Origin: Emcibacter nanhaiensis
GTDB lineage: Bacteria; Pseudomonadota; Alphaproteobacteria; Sphingomonadales; Emcibacteraceae
Direction of reading: 5' to 3'
NCBI RefSeq assembly: GCF_006385175.1
Contig: NZ_VFIY01000008.1
Location: 97,656 to 161,655, forward strand
Length of the DNA: 64,000 bases
Shown: piece after piece, positions 27,150 through 34,660 of the stretch
Position numbering within the stretch: position 1 is the first letter of the stretch
Layout: each line of letters opens with the position of its first letter
Translations under genes and position numbers: made by a program
Notes under the pieces: model-generated
The model's input: only the letters and a program-made list of their open reading frames with translations
What the model was told of the DNA's origin: nothing
The model's database searches: none

Positions 27150-28126
27150 CCTCCCGCCATTCGGAGATCGTGGAGATCACGCCGGGCTCCACCAGCGGCG
27201 GCTTCTACCTGCAGCGGTTTCTCGCTCCTTTTCAACCCTGGCTGAAACGGCGCGATATCAGCGAAATCCTGGTCAATCGCCCGGAAGAGATCTGGATCGA
27301 AGTGCGCGGCAAGCCGCAAATGGAGCGCCTCAAAGTTCCAGAGGTGACCACCCCCCTGCTCGCGCGGCTGGCTGGGCAGATTGCCCGCTACAGCCGCCAA
27401 GGGGTGAATAATGCCTCCCCTCTCCTGTCCGCCATCCTGCCCGACGGTTCCCGCGTCCAGATGGTTGCGCCGGCCGCAACTCGTGGGCATTGGGGGCTCG
27501 CCATCCGGCGCCATACGGCGACCGACCTGACCCTGGATGCTTACCGTCACCGCCCGTCAGAAAATCCCGAGATGATATCCCTATCGGAGGATTCCCCCAT
27601 GGACCTTCTGATCCAGGCCGTTCACCAGCGCAAAACCGTATTGATTTCCGGCGGCACCTCTTCCGGCAAGACCACTTTTCTAAATGCCCTGCTCAAGGAA
27701 GTTCCGGCCAGCGAACGGATTATCGCTGTAGAAGACACACCGGAAATTTTCCTCGGCCATGAAAACGCCCTTGGGCTGGTGGCGGTGCACGGCCCGGCCG
27801 GGGAGGACCGCGTCAGCCTTGACGACCTGCTGAAAGCTTCCCTGCGCCTGCGTCCCGATCGAATAATCGTCGGAGAAGTCCGCGGTCCCGAAGCGGTAAC
27901 TTTTCTCAGGGCGGTCAATACGGGTCACCCCGGCTCGCTCACCACCATTCACGCCAATTCCCCCCAGGGAGCGCTGGAACAAATGGCCATGATGGTAATG
28001 CAGGCCCAACTCGGGCTCGGCTGGGACGAAACGCTACGCTATATTTCTTCACTGGTGGATGTGGTAGTGCAACTGGGCCGCTCCGGCGGCCAACGCTATA
28101 TTTCGGAAATAATTCTGACCCGATAG
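27146..28126 (+). CDS. virB11: VirB11-family T4SS ATPase
   Basis: A 326-aa hexameric secretion ATPase. Walker A GGTSSGKTT at about 169-177, Asp box EDTPEI, Walker B LRLRPDRIIVGEVRG and the His box GHPGSLTTIHANS are all present. It switches the machine between assembly and transport. Last gene of the operon; no virD4, relaxase or partition genes follow. A terminator lies about 220 bp downstream. Confidence 0.94.
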   Translation: MTSRHSEIVEITPGSTSGGFYLQRFLAPFQPWLKRRDISEILVNRPEEIWIEVRGKPQMERLKVPEVTTPLLARLAGQIARYSRQGVNNASPLLSAILPDGSRVQMVAPAATRGHWGLAIRRHTATDLTLDAYRHRPSENPEMISLSEDSPMDLLIQAVHQRKTVLISGGTSSGKTTFLNALLKEVPASERIIAVEDTPEIFLGHENALGLVAVHGPAGEDRVSLDDLLKASLRLRPDRIIVGEVRGPEAVTFLRAVNTGHPGSLTTIHANSPQGALEQMAMMVMQAQLGLGWDETLRYISSLVDVVVQLGRSGGQRYISEIILTR

Positions 28127-28594
28127 AAATCCAGCCGGACAATGCCCCCTACGAGAAAGGAGTAAAACAGAAAATGATCACTGCCCAAACGACTGGAAAA
28201 GGGCAAATACAAAAGGAGTAATGCAGGAAGCTATATTTACTTCCCGATACTGAATTTCAGAAAATCTCAGGAAGATTTGGGAATTTCTGAGAATATTGGT
28301 GCGGCCCAACAGCACCGACAAACCCATTTTCCTCAGTATATTAAAATAAAAAAGTGCGCGTTTTTTGCGCACTTTTTGAAAACCTATGTATAGCTCTCCA
28401 AGTTACCCTTGCATCGCTTCAACTAAAGTTCATGTTACTTACGGAAAAATAAATAATGAAAAACGGCATTTTCGTTATTTATTGAACTTCTTCATTGGGA
28501 CTCATATCACACGCATCTCATAATATTACACAAAATATGGAACTGCACATATTACGTAATTTGAGTATAGTAGAGAAATGTAAGGAGAACTACT
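28127..28594. other. Intergenic region after virB11
   Basis: No gene recognised. Contains a strong bidirectional terminator at 28348-28377 and an AT-rich stretch that must hold the phd antitoxin promoter; TATAGT at about 28565-28570 is a possible -10 box. Base composition drops here compared with the virB genes. Confidence 0.5.
28348..28377. terminator. Bidirectional rho-independent terminator after the T4SS operon
   Basis: AAAAAGTGCGC (28349-28359) pairs with GCGCACTTTTT (28367-28377) around a 7-base loop. A-run and T-run flank the stem. Same GTGCGC/GCGCAC core as the hairpin at 6842-6868. Confidence 0.9.
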
Positions 28595-28852
28595 ATGACA
28601 ACGACAGTAACCGCTTCTGAGTTCCAGAAAAACTTTGGGCAGTATAAAGAACTGGCCCAACGAGAAGCCGTGAGTGTGACAAATAACGGCCGCGAAAGCG
28701 TCGTGTTGCTCTCTGCTGCCGAGTATAAAGAATTCCTGAAATTCAAACAATCACGCTATGCTTACAACGGCGAAGTCACGGACACTTTCAAAAGTGATGT
28801 TGATGCTTTCATGGGAGAGTACAGTGTTGTACTGGATGGCCTGGCCAAGTGA
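28595..28852 (+). CDS. Phd/YefM-type antitoxin
   Basis: An 85-aa Phd-family antitoxin: an N-terminal dimerisation/DNA-binding part (TVTASEFQKNFGQYKELAQREAVSVTNNG) with RESVVLLSAAEYKEF, and a C-terminal toxin-neutralising tail. AAGGAG at 28582-28587 precedes the ATG. The partner doc gene starts as GTGA overlapping this stop but is broken, so the antitoxin may now be an orphan. It could still repress its own promoter or neutralise related toxins elsewhere. Confidence 0.9.
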   Translation: MTTTVTASEFQKNFGQYKELAQREAVSVTNNGRESVVLLSAAEYKEFLKFKQSRYAYNGEVTDTFKSDVDAFMGEYSVVLDGLAK

Positions 28853-29139
28853 CACCCTCCCCAGAACTGAGATAGATCAGCAAAGCGCAAGCGCTTTACA
28901 CCCATGAACAGTCCATATTGCGACATGGTGGTAGTGCCGGAATACGTGAAGAAGGTTTACTGGAATCCGCCCTTGCTCGCGCTGAACGCTTTTATGCCTA
29001 TGGTGAGAATGATCTATATATACTGGCGGCAACTTATGCAGAAGGTGTTGCCCGCAATCACGCTTTTGTTGACGGTAACAAGCGTACGGCCTATTTCGTT
29101 GCCGATCTGTTCCTGCACCTGAATGGGCAAACCTTGCAG
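28849..29139 (+). pseudogene. doc: Doc-type Fic toxin, inactivated
   Basis: Frame from GTG 28849: a TAG at 28873-28875 replaces what is usually a Trp codon near the N-terminus (ELR*ISKAQAL). After it the frame reads HGGSAGIREEGLLESALAR and NHAFVDGNKRTAYFVADLF, the full Doc/Fic core motif HxFxDGNKR. Homology ends at LNGQTLQ (about 29137), where the sequence passes into the 3' side of a convergent fic gene; about 35 C-terminal residues are missing. Nonsense plus truncation make a functional toxin unlikely. Confidence 0.82.
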
Positions 29140-29166
29140 ATTATACCTTGTGTTGGCACTTTCTTT

Positions 29167-30219
29167 CTAAGTCCTGCTATACCAAGTTCCCTTGCCCGTA
29201 CCATGCTGTGCAAGATGATTGGCAGCCACAAGATCACGCAGATGCTTTTTGGCAGTATTTCTATTCGCTCCGATAAGAGTGACAACCTCCCCGATGGTGA
29301 TCCGGCCTCTTTCTTTAACCAGTTCCAGGATTTCAAGTGAGAGTTCCGGCAATGTGCCGATCATGATGCGCTCACTTTCGATTTTCTTTTCCAGCCGCCG
29401 TTTATGTTGTTGTAGGGAGTGCAAAAAAAATGTGACCCAGGTGTTCCATTCTGGGTCATCGGTCCGAATTGTCCCCTGCGTTCTTCTCAACGCTAAGTAA
29501 TAGGAATCCTTGCTTTGCTCAATGACGCTCTCAAGCGAGCTATAGGGCACATAGATATATCCTGCCCGCAACAACAGCAATGTAGTCAGGATGCGCGAGA
29601 GCCTACCATTCCCATCCGAGAAGGGATGGATTTCCAGGAACACTACAATGAAAATCGTAACAATCAGCAAGGGATGCAGATGCTTTTCTTCAAAAGCATC
29701 ATTTGTCCAGGCGATCAATTCCTGCATCAGATGCGGTGTATCGAAAGGAGAAGCGGTTTCAAATATGACCCCCACCTCCTTCCCCTCAGCATCAAACGCA
29801 CTGACATGGTTGGGATGGGTTTTATACTCACCCCGATGACGTTCAACCTTAGAGCTAAAGGCCAAAAGATCACGGTGGAATTGCTTGATATGGTTTTCTG
29901 TCAGGTCGATATGCTCGAAATTAGAAAAGACCGTTTCCATCACCTTTGCGTAACCCACCACTTCCTGTTCGTCGCGTGTATCAAAAGTTTTGATATCCAG
30001 ATTGGAAAGCAGGCGTTCCACATCCCGATCCGAAAGCGTGCTACCTTCAATACGCGTGGAAGAGCCAACGCTTTCGATAGTGGCGACCCGACGCAGTGCC
30101 GACAGACGCTCAGGCGCCAGGGTCCCCAGCGCTTTCCATGCACCTTTGAATTCATCTATCTCAGCAATGAGGGAGAGAATTTCAGGAGTGATCTTCAGTG
30201 TGTCGATTTTAAAACTCAT
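29167..30219 (-). CDS. Fic-domain protein (autoinhibited class II), with C-terminal winged helix
   Basis: About 350 aa from ATG 30219 (an in-frame TTG lies 9 bp further up). The N-terminal inhibitory motif STRIEG fits S/T-x-x-x-E-G of class II Fic proteins. The catalytic loop is HPFSDGNGRLSR. The last 70 residues form a winged-helix-like segment (ITIGEVVTLIGANRNTAKKHLRDLVAANHL). Such proteins AMPylate targets and often bind their own promoter. It is convergent with the broken doc gene, whose end it appears to have replaced. Three copies of ATACCCATA lie just upstream. Confidence 0.9.
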   Translation of the reverse strand: MSFKIDTLKITPEILSLIAEIDEFKGAWKALGTLAPERLSALRRVATIESVGSSTRIEGSTLSDRDVERLLSNLDIKTFDTRDEQEVVGYAKVMETVFSNFEHIDLTENHIKQFHRDLLAFSSKVERHRGEYKTHPNHVSAFDAEGKEVGVIFETASPFDTPHLMQELIAWTNDAFEEKHLHPLLIVTIFIVVFLEIHPFSDGNGRLSRILTTLLLLRAGYIYVPYSSLESVIEQSKDSYYLALRRTQGTIRTDDPEWNTWVTFFLHSLQQHKRRLEKKIESERIMIGTLPELSLEILELVKERGRITIGEVVTLIGANRNTAKKHLRDLVAANHLAQHGTGKGTWYSRT

Positions 30220-30225
30220 TACCCG

Positions 30226-30294
30226 CAAATATACCCATAAATACCCATAAAGGCAATGCTTATGCCAAATTACTCACAAATATACCCATAAATA
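30226..30294. promoter_or_regulatory. Direct repeats upstream of fic (candidate operator)
   Basis: The 18-mer CAAATATACCCATAAATA occurs at 30226-30243 and 30277-30294, 51 bp apart (start to start). A shorter overlapping unit adds a third ATACCCATA (30231, 30241, 30282). They lie immediately before the Fic start, and the Fic protein has a winged-helix tail, so self-regulation is plausible. Confidence 0.5.
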
Positions 30295-30739
30295 TCCAAA
30301 AAAAACGCTCTTTCTATGAACTAAGCGCATAGCAACTTCGAAAAGTCACCAAGTTCGAGAGTAATTCATTTTAACAGTACTGTGGTATCGAGCTTTGGAG
30401 CTGTTTTGCAGGCGGCCTCTTGCTCTATGGATGGGCGCTATTGTTAAAATAACTGGTATTATTTCTTCAAGTGGCCCCCTGCCCCGCCAACATTTTCTAG
30501 AACGGATTCGACGCCATCGATTAGTGTCATTGGTTGGTCATAACTTTATACGTACCACCAACTGGATGTACATCAATTACAATATTGTGTTCCCAGCACG
30601 TGTAGTATTTAACTGATTTAAATCACTGTTTTTTCTACGGTTTTTTGGTGTTTTCGTCTATTTCAGAGCCTTTCTCGCTAGTTTTGCACCCAAGCCTTTT
30701 GATGTTAATCACGTCTCAATAAGGTTCAAATCCCGGGTA

Positions 30740-30797
30740 GGATTACAACTGAACCCATACTCTGACTTTCTTAGCCTTGTCGCCTAGCAGTTTAAGT
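30740..30797. repeat. Dispersed repeat, copy D
   Basis: Shares AACTGAACCCATACTC with copies B and C, followed by a diverged TTTCTTAG / CTAGCAG segment. Its left flank reads GGTTCAAATCCCGGG, which resembles a tRNA T-loop, but no tRNA cloverleaf can be drawn. Core homology is about 55 bp. Confidence 0.6.
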
Positions 30798-31057
30798 CAC
30801 TATCAACCTAGCGCCATATAGACGTCAGGTTAACCGAAAGATTAAATTTAGGACTTGATCTTATTTCAAAGCGTATTCTGCCTTGGAAGCAGTTTCGACG
30901 AACATCCTCCCAACACTACCAGCTTTAAACCATCGCTACGCTATGAATACCTATATAATTCATGGAAGTATAGTCATTATGGAGAAATCTCAAACAAGAA
31001 TGCGTCAGTTGTGCAGACGCTCCAGTTCAGGCCATTGTCCATCAATTCAAATGCAAA

Positions 31058-31465
31058 TTAACCATCGGTCATGGCCGTAACTTCTACCTCGAGCAGAAAA
31101 CCCGGCATGGCTAGGGCGGCGACGCCCAGTACTGTGTTGGCGGCAGGCAGGTTGTTGCCATAAAAGGCGGCAATTGCCGGTCCGATCGCTTCCAGCTTGT
31201 CCGGGCTGTAATCCACCACATAGGTGCGCATACGCACCACATTGGCGGCGGTTGCCCCAGATGCAGCCAGCACTTCGGTCAGGTTTTTAAAGACCTGTTC
31301 ACATTGTGCGGCGAGATCCCCTTCCCCAACCAGGCTATAGTCCTTGTCCCAGGCCACCTGGCCCGCGCAATGAATGGTCTTGGTCGCCGTACTGGCGGCG
31401 GCATGGGAAAAGCCATATTGCACGGTTTCATACATGCTGTCGGGATTGATGATTTCTCTGCTCAT
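31058..31465 (-). CDS. RidA-family protein (enamine/imine deaminase)
   Basis: About 135 aa from ATG 31465, preceded by AGGACGAG. The YjgF/YER057c/UK114 fold is recognisable from TIHCAGQVAWDKD, the conserved Arg in VVRMRTYVVD, and LPAANTVLGVAALAMPGFLLEVEVTA. RidA proteins hydrolyse reactive imine/enamine products of amino-acid oxidation or PLP enzymes. This fits an oxidase-based catabolic cluster next door. It follows the VOC gene and is the last gene of the minus-strand set. Confidence 0.9.
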   Translation of the reverse strand: MSREIINPDSMYETVQYGFSHAAASTATKTIHCAGQVAWDKDYSLVGEGDLAAQCEQVFKNLTEVLAASGATAANVVRMRTYVVDYSPDKLEAIGPAIAAFYGNNLPAANTVLGVAALAMPGFLLEVEVTAMTDG

Positions 31466-31482
31466 GTCTCGTCCTTTGTTGA

Positions 31483-32022
31483 TCAATCGTTGGCGGCGGT
31501 GCCGTAGGGGGTGATGCCGGTCTCCGCCATAAAGCCCTGCCGGTCATATTCCATCAGTTCCATGTAATTTCCGAAGGGGTCGCGCAGATATTGCGCCCGG
31601 GCGCCGACCGTGGGGCCCTCCTCCATGACGATGGGACCGGCCATGGCGGCGCAACCATTTTCTTCCAGATACTCTACCGCCTTTTCGATATTTTCCACCT
31701 TGAAGGCCAGGTGATGGCCGCCAATATCGCAGTTCCGCGGCGGCGTCGATTTCTGATCCTCGCCCCGCTCATATTCAAACAGCTCAATCATCAGGTTGGA
31801 GGCCAGCTTCAGCATGCAGAGCGACAGGCGCGCGTCCTTCACATCAACATGGGCCTCGGTCCAGTCGCGGCTGTCCTCCATTTCCGGAATTTCTTCCGCA
31901 TCAAACGGTCCCATGCGATAGGCAACCTCGGCCCCGAATATCTTGCAGTAAAAATCAACCGCCTTGTCCAGGTCGGCAACGGTGATGGAGACATGATCCA
32001 CATGACAATATCCGGGTAGCAT
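31483..32022 (-). CDS. VOC (glyoxalase/dioxygenase) superfamily protein
   Basis: A 179-aa single-chain protein with two beta-alpha-beta-beta-beta modules. HVDHVSITVADLDKAVDFYCKIFG opens the first; GGHHLAFKVENIEKAVEYLEENG opens the second, which ends LRDPFGNYMELMEY. His10, His about 103 and Glu about 155 are candidate metal ligands. The family includes glyoxalases, epimerases and ring-cleaving dioxygenases; the exact reaction cannot be told. AGGAG lies before the ATG; 18 bp separate its stop from RidA. Confidence 0.85.
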   Translation of the reverse strand: MLPGYCHVDHVSITVADLDKAVDFYCKIFGAEVAYRMGPFDAEEIPEMEDSRDWTEAHVDVKDARLSLCMLKLASNLMIELFEYERGEDQKSTPPRNCDIGGHHLAFKVENIEKAVEYLEENGCAAMAGPIVMEEGPTVGARAQYLRDPFGNYMELMEYDRQGFMAETGITPYGTAAND

Positions 32023-32045
32023 ATTATTCTCCTGTAGAATTCAGG

Positions 32046-33404
32046 TTAAATCAGGTTGAGCAGGAACACGGCGCCGATGATCAGCGGCACCAGATAGCGG
32101 ATCAGGAACAGCCAGATCCGGAACAGGGTACTATCCCTGACCTGCATCTCATCGAGCAGGCTGGCCTTGCCCAGGCCCCAGCCGGCCAGCACCGCCACAC
32201 AGATTCCGCCAAGTGGCATCAGGATATTGGACACCAGATAATCGAGCAGGCCGAAAATGGTCTTGTCGGCGAACAGGCTGATAAAGCCCAGCGGGTGGAA
32301 ATCGGCCCAGATGTTGTTGGAAAAGACCGTCAGCAGGCCCAGCGCCCAGAGGATAACGGCAGCCAGTACCGTCAGTTTGGCACGGCTGAAGGACGTCAGG
32401 TCCTCGAGACAAGCGACCACCGTTTCCAGCAAGGTGATGGCAGAGGTCAGGGCGGCAATGGCCAGCAGCAGGAAAAACAGCGGCCCGACAATTGTACCGC
32501 CCGGCATCTGGCCGAAGGCCACCGGCAGGGTGGCGAAGATCAGGCCCGGTCCCTCCGCCGGCGACAGACCATGGGCGAAAACAATCGGGAAAATAGCCAG
32601 CCCCGCCAGCATCGCTACACCACCATCGGCAGCGGCCACGATGATGGCGGACCTGACCAGAGGTGTCTCTTTGTCCATATATGACGCGATGGTCATCAGG
32701 ACACCAACACCTACACCAAGGGAGAAAAAGGCCTGACCAAACGCCATCAGGATGATGGTCGGGGTCAGAGTGGAAAAATCCGGGGCGAACAGGAAGCTGA
32801 GCGCCTGTCCCATATTGCCATAGAGCGTGGCATAAACCAGCAGGATCGCCAGAATGATAAACAGCCCGGGCGTCATCCAACCGAGCATGCGCTCGAGCCC
32901 ACCCTTGATGCCGAAGGCTACGGTAAAGGCAGTGAGCGCAATAAAGACCGCCTGGAAACTCATCATCCGCACCGGGTCGGCCAGCATTTCGGCCAGCTTT
33001 CCTGCAGCTTGGCCGGCGTCACTGACCTGCCCGTCGGGCAGCAGCGAAGTGATAAAATAATCGACGGTCCAGCCAGCCACTACGGAATAGAAACTGAGCG
33101 CGATGAAAACCGCGGTCACCGCCAGCCAGCCGTACCAGCGCCATTTGGGCGAGGTCTGTTCGGTTTCCGCCAGCACTTCCATGCTGCGCACCACTCCCTG
33201 GCCGCCGCGCCGGCCGATCACGAATTCGGCAATCAGGGCCGGCAGGGCAATACAGGCCAGAGCAATGACATAGACCAGGATAAAGGCGCCGCCCCCGTTT
33301 TCCCCAGCCACATAGGTGAATTTCCAGATGTTGGAAATTCCCACGGCACTGCCGACCGCCGCGGCCAGGAAATAAAGTTTGGAAGTCCATTTACGCTGTT
33401 GCAT
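32046..33404 (-). CDS. Sodium-dependent transporter, NSS/SNF family
   Basis: A 452-aa polytopic protein with 11-12 membrane helices. It opens with the NSS signature WTSKLYFLAAAVGSAVGISNIWKF, the Na+/substrate region of TM1, and has FSLGVGVGVLMTIASYM at TM6-7. NSS proteins import amino acids or related zwitterions with Na+. Placed between the VOC/RidA genes and the MBL hydrolase on the same strand, it would be the inner-membrane importer for the amino-acid-like substrate of this cluster (inference). Confidence 0.93.
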   Translation of the reverse strand: MQQRKWTSKLYFLAAAVGSAVGISNIWKFTYVAGENGGGAFILVYVIALACIALPALIAEFVIGRRGGQGVVRSMEVLAETEQTSPKWRWYGWLAVTAVFIALSFYSVVAGWTVDYFITSLLPDGQVSDAGQAAGKLAEMLADPVRMMSFQAVFIALTAFTVAFGIKGGLERMLGWMTPGLFIILAILLVYATLYGNMGQALSFLFAPDFSTLTPTIILMAFGQAFFSLGVGVGVLMTIASYMDKETPLVRSAIIVAAADGGVAMLAGLAIFPIVFAHGLSPAEGPGLIFATLPVAFGQMPGGTIVGPLFFLLLAIAALTSAITLLETVVACLEDLTSFSRAKLTVLAAVILWALGLLTVFSNNIWADFHPLGFISLFADKTIFGLLDYLVSNILMPLGGICVAVLAGWGLGKASLLDEMQVRDSTLFRIWLFLIRYLVPLIIGAVFLLNLI

Positions 33405-33466
33405 TTACCCATTTTCCATAAATTTTGACATCTTCCGACGACACAAACGAAGACCGAAGCAAAGGC

Positions 33467-34594
33467 CTATTTTGCATCTTCCCCAGCCTGATCCACCGGC
33501 TCCCCACCGACCCTGAACACCATGGTGTCTTCAGCCAGAACCACCGGCCCTTCGTAATTTTTGTGGATTGCGGTAATATATTTCGCCCATATATCCAGAC
33601 CGGCTTCGCCCGTGTAAAGAGAAGTCATTTCCCGTGCCTTGGGAACACTGCCATAGGGGGGCAGATGATAGGGTACCACCTTCTTCACCTGCGCCAGATT
33701 GGCGATCTTGCCCAGTTCCGTCGGCGTTGTATGATGAGTTTGAGGACGCTTTTTTGAAGGCTTCTGAAACGCCTCCGCCGTCATCTTTCCCCCCTTTACC
33801 ATCCCGGGATCAGGCTTTTGGCATTCATGGATCAGGAGATCCGCATGATCTGCCAATTTGATCACATCATCGGAATATCCGGTATCCCCGGTAATAACAA
33901 CAGAGCCATAAGGTGTATCCACCCTGTAAGCCAGACTTTTCGAAATGTCATCCGGATAATGCGGAGTACGCACCGCAGTGATCTTGATTTTCGGCGTATC
34001 CAGAATAACTCCGGAATCCACGTCTTTTACCACATAGGGCGGCTCGGCCAGAGGTTTTCGCTTGAGCCGTTCAGGCCAGTTTTTCACAATGAATTTGGTA
34101 AATTCAATGTTGCTCTTGTTCATGATATAGGCGCCTTGGGTCAAGTCCTCGATGCCTTCAGGACCGTAGACATAGACAGGCTCCTGCCGGCCGGCAATCC
34201 AGTTGGCAATCAGGTAATAGCCATAACTTGCAATATGATCGAAATGATGGTGTGTCAGGAAGATATAATCGATATCCATCGGATTGATGCCGGACAACAT
34301 CATATTTTCCATCACACCGCGACCAAAATCAAACTGCAGGACTGTACCGTCCACAACGACTGCAGCACTGGCCCCTGCCCGTTTCGGGTCGGGCAGTGCC
34401 GAACCGGAACCAGTGATAACCACATACATTCCTTTGTCCAGGGAATAGCTCTGAAGTGCGTCAGACATCGCGCCCTCCACACTCATCCCGGCATTTGCAT
34501 CCCCCCCTGCGGCTGTCAGGTAAAGCGCAACAAGCAGAAATACATGCGATATTTTTTTCAGAACTTCAAATCCGATCAACACACCACTTATCAT
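33467..34594 (-). CDS. Exported MBL-fold metallo-hydrolase
   Basis: A 375-aa protein with a signal peptide (about 1-33, ending GGDANA). The MBL metal site THHHFDHIASYG is intact, with the later His/Asp ligands in VVITGDTGYSD and LIHECQKP. Overall it resembles RNase Z-like or arylsulfatase-type MBL proteins, but export points to an extracytoplasmic hydrolase rather than RNA processing. AAGGAAA lies before the ATG. Sits between the NSS transporter and the TonB receptor on the same strand. Confidence 0.88.
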   Translation of the reverse strand: MISGVLIGFEVLKKISHVFLLVALYLTAAGGDANAGMSVEGAMSDALQSYSLDKGMYVVITGSGSALPDPKRAGASAAVVVDGTVLQFDFGRGVMENMMLSGINPMDIDYIFLTHHHFDHIASYGYYLIANWIAGRQEPVYVYGPEGIEDLTQGAYIMNKSNIEFTKFIVKNWPERLKRKPLAEPPYVVKDVDSGVILDTPKIKITAVRTPHYPDDISKSLAYRVDTPYGSVVITGDTGYSDDVIKLADHADLLIHECQKPDPGMVKGGKMTAEAFQKPSKKRPQTHHTTPTELGKIANLAQVKKVVPYHLPPYGSVPKAREMTSLYTGEAGLDIWAKYITAIHKNYEGPVVLAEDTMVFRVGGEPVDQAGEDAK

Positions 34595-34620
34595 TTTCGC
34601 TTTCCTTTCACTTGGACAGG

Positions 34621-34653
34621 CTAAAAGGGCAACCAGTCTGAACCGGTTGCCCT
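34621..34653 (-). terminator. Rho-independent terminator after TonB receptor
   Basis: AGGGCAACC (34626-34634) pairs with GGTTGCCCT (34645-34653). On the minus strand the stem is followed by TTTTAG. It separates the receptor transcript from the MBL-NSS-VOC-RidA genes. Confidence 0.82.
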
Positions 34654-34660
34654 GAAAATC

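Larger units (their letters stand above)
30220..31057. other. 840-bp gene-poor accessory stretch
   Basis: No reading frame here resembles a known protein. It contains the fic direct repeats and repeat copy D (30740-30797). The rest is AT-rich and unassigned. It separates the toxin-antitoxin remnant from the RidA gene and looks like a scar of past rearrangement. Confidence 0.5.

Noticed and set aside
30395..30616. 73-aa plus-strand frame in the gene-poor stretch
   Set aside because: No similarity, no ribosome site, mixed composition.
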